From NCBI GenBank assembly GCA_003222845.1, contig QHXG01000184.1:1-33886 (forward strand): DNA of 33,886 bases, given 5' to 3'. Position 1 is the stretch's first letter. Each line of letters begins with the position of its first letter. The DNA comes from Acidobacteriota bacterium. GTDB taxonomy: Bacteria > Acidobacteriota > Blastocatellia > Pyrinomonadales > Pyrinomonadaceae. The notes beneath the pieces are model-generated. The model made no database searches and had not been told where the DNA came from. It saw only the letters and a list, made by a program, of their open reading frames with translations. Of the stretch, positions 22,275 to 31,140 are shown one piece after another. A program made the translations under genes and the position numbers.

Positions 22275-23321
22275 ATGTCACCTGCTTTTATCCGATCTCG
22301 ATGGCCACGGCAAGTTTGGTCGGTCGTACTGACGTTTTTCTTAATCGTGTTGGCCCCTTTTCTCGCGCAGGCCCAGGAAGACGCCACCCAAAAACAACGG
22401 CCCCGTCGCGTTCTCCCAAGTGAGAGTGAACCGCAGGATGTCATCAAGGTTGACACGGATCTGGTCCCGATTGACGTCACAGTAACTGATTCGAAGGGCC
22501 GTCTGGTGCGTAATTTGAAAAAGGAGGACTTCAAATTATTCGAAGACGGTATCGAACGCCCAATTGCGTCCTTTAATGTCGAAAAGATTGAAGGCGCGCC
22601 GCGTCCCGTCGCGATTGTTTTCGCGCTCGATCTCTCCGGCAGTATGACTCCGGAAGAAATCGCGCGGGTCAGCGACGCGATGCGCGAGTTCTCAAAACGT
22701 CTCGCAGAGCATCCGGCAGTCTTTGCGGTCATGATCTTTGGCATGCGCGTAAAGACGATCCAGAGTTTTACCGGCGATCGCGAAAAACTTGAACGGGCCT
22801 TCGAACGTCTGGCGCACGAACCGAATGGAATGTCCACGCATACTTATGACGCCGTTGACGACGCCGTGCGCATGCTCGCGCGTCACGCGCCCCTGACGCG
22901 AGCACATCAATCAGTGAAACGCGCCGTCGTCGTAATTACCGACGGCTTTCCGGTGGGCGACGTCGTTTCACCGGAGACGGTGATCGAACGTGCCAATGCG
23001 GCCGACACCAGCGTGTACGTCGTCACCATGCCTTCATACACGCACATGCTCGCGTCCACAAACATGACACCGCTCCCGACGCCTCTGGACGTTAGCGGTT
23101 TGGTTGAGAAGACCGGCGGCCGCAGTGTCTATGCAAACGAAAGAGATCTGGGGCCGTTGTTTCGGGCTATCGCTGAAGAGGTGGCGACCGCCTATGCGCT
23201 ATCGTTTTACCCGCCGATTGAAAAGAGAAACGACGGCAAGTTCCACACAATTAGAATTGAAGGACCGAATGGACTAACGCTGCGTCAAAGCCGACCGGGA
23301 TATCAGGCAGGAAAGCAGTGA
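22275..23321 (+). CDS. Secreted VWA protein of the acidobacterial type
   Basis: This 348-aa exported protein has a signal peptide ending near AQAQ. A short beta region follows (IKVDTDLVPIDVTVTDSKGR, LKKEDFKLFEDGIERPI), then a von Willebrand A domain with an intact metal-ion-dependent adhesion motif (FALDLSGSM; later ITDGFP). This arrangement is characteristic of the 'VWFA-related Acidobacterial domain' family, found in many copies in Acidobacteriota. The role is probably protein binding at the surface, with unknown partner. ATG 22275 is needed to keep the signal peptide although it lacks a Shine-Dalgarno. Confidence 0.93.
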   Translation: MSPAFIRSRWPRQVWSVVLTFFLIVLAPFLAQAQEDATQKQRPRRVLPSESEPQDVIKVDTDLVPIDVTVTDSKGRLVRNLKKEDFKLFEDGIERPIASFNVEKIEGAPRPVAIVFALDLSGSMTPEEIARVSDAMREFSKRLAEHPAVFAVMIFGMRVKTIQSFTGDREKLERAFERLAHEPNGMSTHTYDAVDDAVRMLARHAPLTRAHQSVKRAVVVITDGFPVGDVVSPETVIERANAADTSVYVVTMPSYTHMLASTNMTPLPTPLDVSGLVEKTGGRSVYANERDLGPLFRAIAEEVATAYALSFYPPIEKRNDGKFHTIRIEGPNGLTLRQSRPGYQAGKQ

Positions 23322-23465
23322 TCATTTTCCATTTGTCATTTGACATTTTTCATTTGGCCATTTGTCAGCAAACGGAACTCGATCGAGTGAAGCGATCGTT
23401 GCAGAAAAGGATTCCCTTGGACAGCAATGGCAAATGAAAAATGTCAAATGACAAATGGAAAATGA
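23322..23465. repeat. Inverted repeat pair between convergent genes (CATTTGTCATTTGACA family)
   Basis: The left arm (23322-23361) and right arm (23427-23465) are reverse complements over about 39 nt apart from one extra base in the left arm, with 65 nt between them. The arms match those at 10984-11145. It begins immediately after the VWA stop and ends 30 nt before the lysW-like stop, so it could form a bidirectional transcript end. Confidence 0.85.
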
Positions 23466-23494
23466 ATTACTTGCGCACCGCATACTGCTCACTC

Positions 23495-23677
23495 TTAAAA
23501 CTCGTCCTCGTCCTCGTCTTCGTCGTAGTCTTCTTCGACAACGTCCAATTCGACGGGATCGAGGCCGACGACTTCCAGTTGAATTCCACACTCTTCACAG
23601 TCAACTATCTCGCCTTTGTCCGCGTCGGTATCGACGTGCACGTCAGCTTCGCATTCGGGACATGTTCCGGTCGGCAC
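23495..23677 (-). CDS. LysW-like amino-group carrier protein (orphan)
   Basis: This 60-aa acidic zinc-ribbon protein has TCPECEADV and VDCEECGIQLEVVGLDPVEL, which match LysW/ArgW, the carrier that holds the amino group of lysine or arginine intermediates on its C-terminal glutamate. Here the tail is DYDEDEDEDEF, so the last residue is Phe, not Glu, and the usual EDWGE ending is missing. No LysX/ArgX ligase or other lysine genes are in the window. Start GTG 23677 has two strong Shine-Dalgarno sites (GGAGG and AGGAG). It may be a carrier with another role or a stand-alone zinc-ribbon protein. Confidence 0.8.
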   Translation of the reverse strand: MPTGTCPECEADVHVDTDADKGEIVDCEECGIQLEVVGLDPVELDVVEEDYDEDEDEDEF

Positions 23678-24003
23678 TTCTCCTACCTCCAGCGAAGATT
23701 TGGTCTACTTGCGGCGTGGCTACTCACGCGCCCTAGTGTGTTGAATACTTACGGGGTCAATCTAACCGCAGCCCCGCCGATTTGCAATAGCTTTCTGCGG
23801 GCAAAGTGAAAAGATTTGGTCTCGCCTTCGAAAATCAAAATTTTGCGCACAACCAACCGCTTGCGGACTTTGTGGACGATCAGTGAGGGAATCCACACTC
23901 AAGCGCGGCGTAGCAAGCCGTGACATAAAAGTGGTTGGCCTGACCAATCCGTGATAGCATCCGCGTGCAAATTGAACTACTTACAGCGTCATAGTAGGCG
24001 GCA
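23678..24003. other. Divergent intergenic region between the lysW-like and DUF1175 genes
   Basis: I see no supported gene or RNA in these 326 bases; the short frames lack ribosome sites and family features. On the minus strand TTGACC occurs at about 23755, a possible -35 for the lysW-like gene, but the -10 is poor. The right half should hold the promoter of the DUF1175/macroglobulin unit; no box pair is convincing. Confidence 0.4.
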
Positions 24004-24924
24004 ATGCTAGTCCCTTTTCAAATGCGTGCCCCTTCGAAGCGCTCGACGACGACGGCGAGCATCCTCATCGTTTCGCTCGCGGCCCTGGGATGGAGCGTGA
24101 ATCGATTGCTGCCGCGCGCGCGGGGCTTCGAAGGGGTGCCCGCCGAAGCAGAAGGCAGGAGGCAGGAGGCAGTAGGCAGTAAGCAGAACAGAAGTCCATC
24201 CGGCTCAGAAACCAACCAATGGTTCCTCTCTGACCGCAAACTGATCGACTCGGATAACGACGGTATCCCCGACGCTGTCGAACTACACACGTTTCAAGAT
24301 CGGGATCACTTCCGGCGGTGGTTCACGGCAATCGCCGAAATGCAGTTCTATCAGTTGAGCGATCAATGGAAGATCGAGCAGCGCGATTGCGCCGGACTCG
24401 CCCGCTTCGCAATTCGTGAAGCGCTGCGGCGTCACGATCGCCTCTGGTTTCAGAAGATGGGGCCGAGCTACGAAACTGTGGCGTCGGATGTTGCCGGTTT
24501 TGATCTCGATCACAATCCGCTCGGAGAAAAAATCTTTCGCACTGATTTCGGATCTTTTAATGAGAGCGATCTGCAAGACGGGAGATTCTCCGAATTCGCC
24601 GATGGCCGAGCGCTCAAGAATTTCAACACAATTTTTGTGAGCCGCGATCGTCGCGAAGCCGAAGCCGGCGATCTGCTTTTCTTCTATCAACCCTGGGTCC
24701 AGAAGTTTCCTTATCACGTGATGATTTTCCTGGGCTCACCGCGCGTGGCGCCAAATGGAGAAAGAGACTGGGTTGTGTATCACACCGGCTCGTCACCGAT
24801 AGACAAGGGGACGGTTAAGAAGGTTGAACTTTCGGTGCTCGAACATCATCCCGATCCGCGCTGGCGGCCGGTAGCCGGCAACAGACATTTTCTTGGGTTT
24901 TATCGACTGAAGATTCTTGAATGA
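24004..24924 (+). CDS. DUF1175 (YfaT-like) secreted protein with an NlpC/P60-like motif set
   Basis: This 306-aa exported protein has a signal anchor at about 19-35. A low-complexity insert follows (about 47-65, encoded by a GGCAGGA repeat), then a calcium-type loop (DSDNDGIPDAVEL from residue 82), then the DUF1175 domain. Within it RDCAGLARFAIREAL (Cys129), AGDLLFF (222-227) and YHVMIFLG (His238) follow the Cys...GDLLFF...His pattern of NlpC/P60 cysteine peptidases. I therefore infer a papain-like hydrolase or amidase fold. In E. coli the related yfaT gene neighbours the macroglobulin gene yfaS. Here too the macroglobulin gene follows, after a 211-nt gap filled with repeats. ATG 24022 is an alternative start. 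Confidence 0.8.
   Translation: MLVPFQMRAPSKRSTTTASILIVSLAALGWSVNRLLPRARGFEGVPAEAEGRRQEAVGSKQNRSPSGSETNQWFLSDRKLIDSDNDGIPDAVELHTFQDRDHFRRWFTAIAEMQFYQLSDQWKIEQRDCAGLARFAIREALRRHDRLWFQKMGPSYETVASDVAGFDLDHNPLGEKIFRTDFGSFNESDLQDGRFSEFADGRALKNFNTIFVSRDRREAEAGDLLFFYQPWVQKFPYHVMIFLGSPRVAPNGERDWVVYHTGSSPIDKGTVKKVELSVLEHHPDPRWRPVAGNRHFLGFYRLKILE
24145..24189 (+). repeat. GGCAGGA tandem repeat inside the DUF1175 gene
   Basis: Direct repeats of a 7-nt unit (GAAGGCAGGAGGCAGGAGGC, then AGTAGGCAGTAAGCAG) are read in frame as AEAEGRRQEAVGSKQ. The segment lies between the membrane anchor and the folded domain. Confidence 0.7.
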
Positions 24925-24930
24925 GCACGC

Positions 24931-24959
24931 GTTACAGAACCGGAAGCGGTAGCGACCGG
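24931..24959 (+). repeat. GTTACAGAACCG repeat, copy after the DUF1175 gene
   Basis: Same 29-nt unit as at 18012-18040 and 31052-31080, with one or two differences. It starts 6 nt after the DUF1175 stop codon. Confidence 0.8.
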
Positions 24960-24998
24960 ATGATATGAAACTCGCTATGAGATTGACGCAAGGTTTTT

Positions 24999-25092
24999 CA
25001 ACCGCAGAGGGCACAGAGGGTCTCGCAGAGGAACGCAGAAATTGGTTTTCCTCTGGCTCCTCTGCGAAAAACTCAGAGTCCTCTGCGGTTAA
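24999..25092. repeat. AACCGCAGAGG...CCTCTGCGGTT inverted-repeat element, copy 1
   Basis: An element of about 94 nt with ends AACCGCAGAGG and CCTCTGCGGTT. Internal GCAGAGG/CCTCTGCG units also pair, so nearly the whole element could fold as a long imperfect hairpin. Related copies lie at 30072-30161 and, inside a reading frame, at 33247-33337. Confidence 0.85.
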
Positions 25093-25135
25093 ATCTTCGT
25101 TTTAGTAACCAGTGTCTCCAAGGAGGCAATCGATC

Positions 25136-28100
25136 GTGTCTGAAACTAATCAACGCCTGCGCAGCTTATTGCTGACCGCGGCGATTTATCTAATCGTCGT
25201 CGCATCCGCTTTTGGCTTCAACGTGATTCGTTCGCGCGCGGCGCGGAACCAACCTGCGCAGCCCGCACCGCCAGAGACGCCCGCGCCGACTGTCGCCAGC
25301 ACTAAGCCCTATTTCTCGCTGACGACGAATCGCACTTATTCGCCAAACGAATCGTCGCGCGTCTGGGCCAGCTATCAAAACATCGATCATCTAGACTTCC
25401 GCGTCTATCGTGTCAAAGACCCGAACAAATTTTTCAAGCAACTCGACGACCCCCATCAGATGGGCGAGAAAGAGAAGGAAGAAATCTCGCAGGGCTATGG
25501 CGTCCGGATTTCTCTGCTCGAACGTACGCACCGATTAAAGTTTTCGCTGTTCACAGCCGTCAGAGATTACGTCCGCACGCATTTGTTGAAACAACACCGC
25601 GAGACTTTCAATCAAAAGTTCCGCAAAGAGACTGAACCGACCCGCACGCCGCTCAACGTAGCCGACTATGCACGCGTGCCTCTGCTCAATCCCGATCAGA
25701 AGGTGAAAGACTGGCGCGAGCCGCTGCCGCCGCTCGAAAACGAATACGACAGCCGCATGGTCACGGTCGGAAAACAGGAACCGGGCGTCTATCTGATCGA
25801 AGCCGTTAATGGCGATCTGCGCGCCTATTCGATCGCCATCGTCAGCAATCTAACGATGATCGAAAAGACGACGAAGGACGGCCAGGTCTTGGTCTATGTT
25901 GTCGATCGTAAGACCGGTGCGCCGCACGAAGGCGTCAGTATCGAAGTCACCAAAAGCAAACAGGTCCTGGCCAGCGGCACGACGGATAAGAGCGGTGTCT
26001 TTAAAACCGAAGTGAAACAGCCAACCGCCAAGGAGGGCGCAGAAGAGAATACCGACGAAGAGGAATCGAATAAGAGCGCATACCTGATCATGGCGCGCGA
26101 GCGCGACAACTTCGTCATTTCCGACGTTGAATCGTTCTATTTCGGCGGTGAGGGCGGCGAAGACGATGCGCTGACGAGCGAGGACGTCACCGGCTACATC
26201 TACACAGATCGTCCAATCTATCGCCCGGCGCAGAAAGTTTATTTCAAAGGCATCCTGCGGCAATGGGGCCGAAACGGCTATCAACTGCTCGACAGCAAAA
26301 CCGTCGATGTAACGATCGAAGATCCGAACAATGGCAAGATTTTTGAGAAGGAATTGCCGCTATCGACGCGCGGCAGTTTCAGCGGCGACATAGACCTCGC
26401 CGACGAAGCGCCGCTCGGCAACTACAACATCACGGCCGCGGTTGGCAACGCGAAATCGAGTGGCTACTTCGAAGTTCAGGAATACAAGAAGCCGGAATTC
26501 AAAGTAACGGTCAAGGGCCCGAAAGACTTTGCCGCCGTCGGCGAGAAAGTGAAGTTCACGGTCAACGCCAATTATTTCTTCGGCGCGCCGGTGACAAATG
26601 CCGACGTTCATTACTACATCTACAAGCAACGTTATTACCACTGGTGGTGGGGCAATGAATCAAACGATGAATTTGACGATGCCGCCGGACCAGAGAACGA
26701 AGGTGGCGACGAAGAAGACTCCGGTTACTACGGCAGCGATCTGGTGACTGAAGGCGATGGCACGCTCACTTCCCGCGGCGAGATGACCGTCGATTTCGAA
26801 GTGCCGAAGCCTGAAGATAAGGACGAGTGGGACTATTCATATCGACTCGAAGCGCAGGTCACTGACGCCTCGCGCCGCGAGATGCACGGCCAGGCATCCT
26901 TCATCGGCACGCGCGGCAAAACAGTCGCCGACGCTTACCCGGAGCGTTATCTCTATTACCAGGGCGACACCGCGAAGATCAGAGTAAAGACTGCTGACTA
27001 TGCGGGCCATCCGGTTTCCGAAAAGGTCACGCTCAAGTTCATCGAACAGAAATACGAGAAGGTCGAGAAGGACGAGGAGTACAACGGCTACAAATACAAG
27101 AACTACGATTACATCCTGCATGAACGCGAACTGGCTTCAGCAGACGTGAACACTGACAGCCAGGGCAATGCAGCTTACGATTTCACGGTGCCATCGCCCG
27201 GCAGCATTTATGTCAAAGCCATCCTCAACGAAAACGGAAAAGAAATCGTGAATCGCGGCGGTTCGTTCTGGGCGCCTGATAAGAAAGGCGAATGGTCCGA
27301 TTTTGAATATCGCGACTATGACGAAAAGTCGATCAAGCTCGTACCCGACAAAAAATCTTATAAGCCCGGCGAAACGGCTCACGTGCTCGCGATGCTGCCG
27401 GCCGATAAGGCTCATCTGTTGGTAACGACCGAACTATCGAATGTCATGACCGTGCGAGAAATTGATTCGGCGGGCCGCAGCGTTGTGATCGACGTGCCAA
27501 TCGAGCAACGCTACGAACCGAACGTCTACCTCGATGTGTCTTTCGTGAAAGACAGCGACATGTATAGCCAGAGCCAACTCATCGTCGTGCCCGCGCGCGA
27601 CAAGATGCTCAAGCTCGACATCGTACCGAACAAGAAGGAATTCAAGCCGCGCGACGTGGCCTCATATACAATCGTGGCGCGGAACGATGATGGCTCGCCC
27701 GCCGCTAACGCGGAAGTTAGTCTCGGCATTGTCGACGAAGCGATCTACAGCATCCAGGCGGAAACTGCCCGTAATATCAAGCGCGAGTTCTATGGCAAGC
27801 GCTACGACGAAGTGCAGACGAGTCTCGCGATTCATTACAAGTTCACGGGCTTTGCCGGCGACAAGCCGGTCGATCTCGCGAAGAACAAATCTGCTTATCA
27901 ACTCGCTGATTTCAAGAACGAAAGTGCTTACGCTGAACCCACCATTCGTCGCGAGTTCAAAGACACAGCCTTTTGGCAGCCGGATGCGGTGACCGGTGGC
28001 GATGGCAAAGCCACGGTAAATTTCAAGCTGCCGGACAACTTAACTACTTGGCGCGCCACCGCGCGTGCGGTCACCGCCGACACCCGCGTCGGCTCAGCCG

Positions 28101-30064
28101 TGCAGAAAACGATCGCGCGCAAAGATGTGATCATGCGTCTGGAGATGCCGCGCTTTCTGACTGAAGGGGACACGGTGACTATCTCAGGCGTCGTGCACAA
28201 CTTCCTCAAGAGTGACAAGTCGACGAAGATCTCGCTCGATCTTAACGGCGCGCAGTTGCTTGACTCGCCGAGCGAAACTGTGACGATTAAACAAAACGGC
28301 GAGCATCGAGTCGATTGGCGCGTGCAGGCCAATCAAGTCGGCAAGTTGACCCTACTGGCCAAGGCGCTTACCGATACTGAGTCCGACGCGGTCGAGATGA
28401 CGATGGAAATCGTGCCGCACGGTTTGAAACAGACGGTCGGCAACACGACCACGTTGACGCAGAACGATGCGGACCAAACCTTCTCGCTCGATCTTTCAGC
28501 GAATCCGGATAGTCAAGCACGGAACCTGCGCATTGAAGCATCACCGTCGCTGGCCGGAACTCTGTTTGGCGCACTCGACTATTTGACGAGTTTTCCATAC
28601 GGCTGCACGGAACAGACGATGTCCAGCTTCCTGCCCAATGTGATCGTCGCGCAGACCTTAAAGGACGTGCCGACCGCGAAGATTCGCGCGTCGAATGATC
28701 TCGATAAGAAAGTTCAGCGCGGATTGGATCGTCTGTATGCTTATCAGCATGACGATGGCGGTTGGGGCTGGTGGAAAGACGACAAGAGCGATCCATTCAT
28801 GACGGCTTATGTGGTTGACGGTCTAACACTCGCGAGCAAAGCCGGCTATCAAATCGATCTCGGGCGGCGCGATCAAGGTCGCGAGAAACTCGCGTCTCTG
28901 CTCAACGCCGGTAAGAACGACAACGGTAATCCGATCGATGATGAAACCAGGAGCTACATGATCTATGCCTACACCGAAAGTGGTGACAGCGATGGTCATT
29001 ATCTCGAAGCGCTTTATGCGAAGCGCGGGAGTCTCGGGCCTTACGGCCGCGCACTGCTGGCGCTCGCTTTGCACCAGCGCAAAGATGGACGCGCGAAAGA
29101 AATTGCCGGCGCCATTGCCGGCTCAGCTCAGACTGACGAATTCGAAGCGCACTGGCAAACCGCACGCGTCAACGATTATGGCCGCAACGTCTATCTTGAC
29201 GCGGAAGCCACGGCGCTTTCATTGAAAGCTCTGTCGCAAATCGATCCGAACAACGCGCTGTTGCCGAAGGTCGCGCGCTGGTTGGTAAAGAATCGGCAGA
29301 ACGGTTATTACTGGCTTTCGACGAAAGAAACTGCCTTCGCGATCTATGGCCTGACTGATTATTTGAAAGTCAGTCACGAACTCTCGCCCGATTATTCGTT
29401 CGAGATTTATTTGAACGGCGCGCAGGTCTCTCAGCAACACGTCGGCGCGGGCGAGGCGACAAGCGCGCAGGACTTTGTGATCACGAAGAAGGCGGGTGAA
29501 GTCAGCAACAACAATCAGATTCGCGTGGTTAAGCATGGCCGCGGCGCGCTATATGTTTCGGCTTCGGTTCAATACTTTACTGCGGAAGACAACGTCGCCG
29601 CTCAGTCGTCGGGGAATTTGAAGATCTCGCGCGAGTACTTGCGTCTGCATGTCACCGAAAACGCAGACGGAAAATCGAGCTGGAAGATCGAACCGATGTC
29701 GGGAGAGTTGCGCTCCGGAGATCTGATCGTCGTGCGTCTGCATCTCACCGGCGCGCGGGCACAGTACCTGATGATCGAAGATCCGATTCCTGCGGGCGCC
29801 GAGCAGGTCGCGCAGGTCAGCGGCATCAACTTGAATTACTCGACCGGACAATGGACCGATTGGTACAGCGCGCGCGAGTTCCGCGATAACCGCACCGCCA
29901 TCTTCGTCGATTACTTTAATGGCGACGCGACGTTCCAATACGCGATGCGCGTTGAGGTGCCGGGTGAGTTTCGCATCGCGCCCGCGCGGGCTGAGTTGAT
30001 GTATCAGCCGACGATACAAGCCAATACCAGCAACGATCGGTTGCGGATTTTGGATAAGAAGTGA
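25136..30064 (+). CDS. Bacterial alpha-2-macroglobulin with thioester motif
   Basis: This predicted periplasmic protease trap of 1642 aa has an N-terminal membrane anchor at about 10-28 with no lipobox. A series of macroglobulin (beta-sandwich) domains follows, including the family signature YIYTDRPIYRPAQKVYFKGI. The bait and alpha-2-macroglobulin regions come next (FKDTAFWQPDAVTGGDGKAT, FKLPDNLTTWRATARAVTAD). The thioester motif GCTEQ (1156-1160; Cys1157 and Gln1160) opens an all-helical thioester domain (HDDGGWGWWKDD), and a C-terminal receptor-like domain ends the protein. An intact thioester implies covalent capture of attacking proteases. GTG 25136 is chosen over the in-frame GTG 25112 because AGGAGG lies 9 nt upstream of it. 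Two acidic Asp/Glu/Gly-rich inserts (about 300-345 and 510-540) are unusual. Confidence 0.93.
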   Translation: MSETNQRLRSLLLTAAIYLIVVASAFGFNVIRSRAARNQPAQPAPPETPAPTVASTKPYFSLTTNRTYSPNESSRVWASYQNIDHLDFRVYRVKDPNKFFKQLDDPHQMGEKEKEEISQGYGVRISLLERTHRLKFSLFTAVRDYVRTHLLKQHRETFNQKFRKETEPTRTPLNVADYARVPLLNPDQKVKDWREPLPPLENEYDSRMVTVGKQEPGVYLIEAVNGDLRAYSIAIVSNLTMIEKTTKDGQVLVYVVDRKTGAPHEGVSIEVTKSKQVLASGTTDKSGVFKTEVKQPTAKEGAEENTDEEESNKSAYLIMARERDNFVISDVESFYFGGEGGEDDALTSEDVTGYIYTDRPIYRPAQKVYFKGILRQWGRNGYQLLDSKTVDVTIEDPNNGKIFEKELPLSTRGSFSGDIDLADEAPLGNYNITAAVGNAKSSGYFEVQEYKKPEFKVTVKGPKDFAAVGEKVKFTVNANYFFGAPVTNADVHYYIYKQRYYHWWWGNESNDEFDDAAGPENEGGDEEDSGYYGSDLVTEGDGTLTSRGEMTVDFEVPKPEDKDEWDYSYRLEAQVTDASRREMHGQASFIGTRGKTVADAYPERYLYYQGDTAKIRVKTADYAGHPVSEKVTLKFIEQKYEKVEKDEEYNGYKYKNYDYILHERELASADVNTDSQGNAAYDFTVPSPGSIYVKAILNENGKEIVNRGGSFWAPDKKGEWSDFEYRDYDEKSIKLVPDKKSYKPGETAHVLAMLPADKAHLLVTTELSNVMTVREIDSAGRSVVIDVPIEQRYEPNVYLDVSFVKDSDMYSQSQLIVVPARDKMLKLDIVPNKKEFKPRDVASYTIVARNDDGSPAANAEVSLGIVDEAIYSIQAETARNIKREFYGKRYDEVQTSLAIHYKFTGFAGDKPVDLAKNKSAYQLADFKNESAYAEPTIRREFKDTAFWQPDAVTGGDGKATVNFKLPDNLTTWRATARAVTADTRVGSAVQKTIARKDVIMRLEMPRFLTEGDTVTISGVVHNFLKSDKSTKISLDLNGAQLLDSPSETVTIKQNGEHRVDWRVQANQVGKLTLLAKALTDTESDAVEMTMEIVPHGLKQTVGNTTTLTQNDADQTFSLDLSANPDSQARNLRIEASPSLAGTLFGALDYLTSFPYGCTEQTMSSFLPNVIVAQTLKDVPTAKIRASNDLDKKVQRGLDRLYAYQHDDGGWGWWKDDKSDPFMTAYVVDGLTLASKAGYQIDLGRRDQGREKLASLLNAGKNDNGNPIDDETRSYMIYAYTESGDSDGHYLEALYAKRGSLGPYGRALLALALHQRKDGRAKEIAGAIAGSAQTDEFEAHWQTARVNDYGRNVYLDAEATALSLKALSQIDPNNALLPKVARWLVKNRQNGYYWLSTKETAFAIYGLTDYLKVSHELSPDYSFEIYLNGAQVSQQHVGAGEATSAQDFVITKKAGEVSNNNQIRVVKHGRGALYVSASVQYFTAEDNVAAQSSGNLKISREYLRLHVTENADGKSSWKIEPMSGELRSGDLIVVRLHLTGARAQYLMIEDPIPAGAEQVAQVSGINLNYSTGQWTDWYSAREFRDNRTAIFVDYFNGDATFQYAMRVEVPGEFRIAPARAELMYQPTIQANTSNDRLRILDKK

Positions 30065-30071
30065 TGGGGAA

Positions 30072-30161
30072 TTAACCGCAGAGGATCGCAGAGGTTTCCG
30101 CAGAGGTCACGGAGGAAAACTTTGCGTCCTCTGCGAAATCCTCCGCGTTCTCTGCGGTTAA
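30072..30161. repeat. AACCGCAGAGG...CCTCTGCGGTT inverted-repeat element, copy 2
   Basis: A 90-nt element starting TTAACCGCAGAGG and ending TCTGCGGTTAA, beginning 7 nt after the macroglobulin stop. It is closely related to copies 1 and 3 and able to fold on itself. Confidence 0.85.
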
Positions 30162-30200
30162 AAACGTTCTTTCGTCTAATCAAGTACTTAAGAGGCAGAT

Positions 30201-31049
30201 ATGATCACAGCAACTTTGCAGACTTGGCTGGACAGCGCGCGGGCAGTACTGAGAGACGCCCGGGCCCTCGCAATCTTCGCCGGCCTGTACGCCCTATTAC
30301 TCGTTACCTTCTATATCTTCATCGCCACGCGCGAAGCGACGGTCTGGCAGGTGCTGATCACTTACGCGTTCCTGGTGCTGATGCCGGCCGAGTTCTTTGT
30401 CTTTCAGTCGGCGATCGTCGAGCATGCGCGCATCGGAAAGTTTTCTTGGCGACAGATCGTTCGCGGGGCCATCAAGCTCTTTATCGCGACGATTCCCATC
30501 GTTGTGATCGCGTTGGTATTTTGGGCTCTGCTCGACAAGTTTCAGCTTCGCTATCCCACTCCAAAAGCTGCGCTGGCCGAATCACTGCGCGGTGCGCCTA
30601 AACCGCAGCCACTTCATTGGCCGACAGTGATTTTTGCGACCATCCGATTTCTAATATTTGCCATCGCGTTGCCGCTGGCTACGATTCATCTTTGGGCCAG
30701 AGTTAGCGCCGGTGACATTCGAACATTGTTCAGCGGCGGCGCGGAAGCGAGCGTGAGACGAATCGGTGGATGGCTCGCGCGCGCCTTCGCCTCCGATTCA
30801 GTTTTGATTTACGCACTTGGCGCGATCCTGTTTGCTTTCATACCTTACGCGGTTATCTTCATCAAGATTTCTCCCAAAGGCACAAAGACCGACTTCGCGG
30901 TGTTCATCGCGCAGCTCTTGATTGCTTTCTGTTTCTCGCTGATCGGTTGGATCGTCACCGTCACGGCCCTCTCAAAGCTGAACACCCAAACATCAATAGC
31001 CGATGTCCCTCAACGCGCGCCGAGCACGCCGGCGGAGGCGCCCGCGTGA
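30201..31049 (+). CDS. Six-helix integral membrane protein of unknown function
   Basis: This 282-aa protein shows six hydrophobic helices, at about 23-45, 52-75, 92-116, 140-165, 196-220 and 230-255. The tail is short, Pro/Ala-rich and cytoplasmic or periplasmic (RAPSTPAEAPA). I do not recognise a family, and no catalytic motif is evident. ATG 30201 has AGAGG 6 nt upstream. It lies between the macroglobulin gene and the transpeptidase/SpoIID gene on the same strand, so it likely serves the same envelope process, for example as an anchor or transporter for one of them. Confidence 0.72.
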   Translation: MITATLQTWLDSARAVLRDARALAIFAGLYALLLVTFYIFIATREATVWQVLITYAFLVLMPAEFFVFQSAIVEHARIGKFSWRQIVRGAIKLFIATIPIVVIALVFWALLDKFQLRYPTPKAALAESLRGAPKPQPLHWPTVIFATIRFLIFAIALPLATIHLWARVSAGDIRTLFSGGAEASVRRIGGWLARAFASDSVLIYALGAILFAFIPYAVIFIKISPKGTKTDFAVFIAQLLIAFCFSLIGWIVTVTALSKLNTQTSIADVPQRAPSTPAEAPA

Positions 31050-31051
31050 CA

Positions 31052-31121
31052 GTTACAGAACCGCGAGCGGTAGCGACCGGATCATTTTCCATTTGTTATT
31101 TGACATTTGGCATTTGGCCAT
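31052..31121 (+). repeat. Two repeat families side by side before the transpeptidase fusion gene
   Basis: A GTTACAGAACCG unit (31052-31080) is followed directly by a single CATTTTCCATTTG-type arm (31081-31121). The same pair in the same order, but interrupted, lies at 4773-4877. The arm's usual inverted partner is missing here. Confidence 0.8.
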
Positions 31122-31140
31122 TTCAATCGGACGCGATCAC

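Noticed and set aside
22124-22837. A 238-residue N-terminal extension of the carboxypeptidase-regulatory-like gene
   Set aside because: The extension overlaps the divergent VWA gene on the other strand, lacks any domain, and would bury a clean signal peptide that has its own GAGG ribosome site.
24145-24189. Direct repeats as a possible CRISPR remnant (also 32321-32350)
   Set aside because: Units are 7 nt with no spacers, lie inside open frames, and no cas genes are near.
25112-25135. GTG 25112 as the macroglobulin start
   Set aside because: The added residues are the translated Shine-Dalgarno region; AGGAGG fits GTG 25136 at 9 nt.
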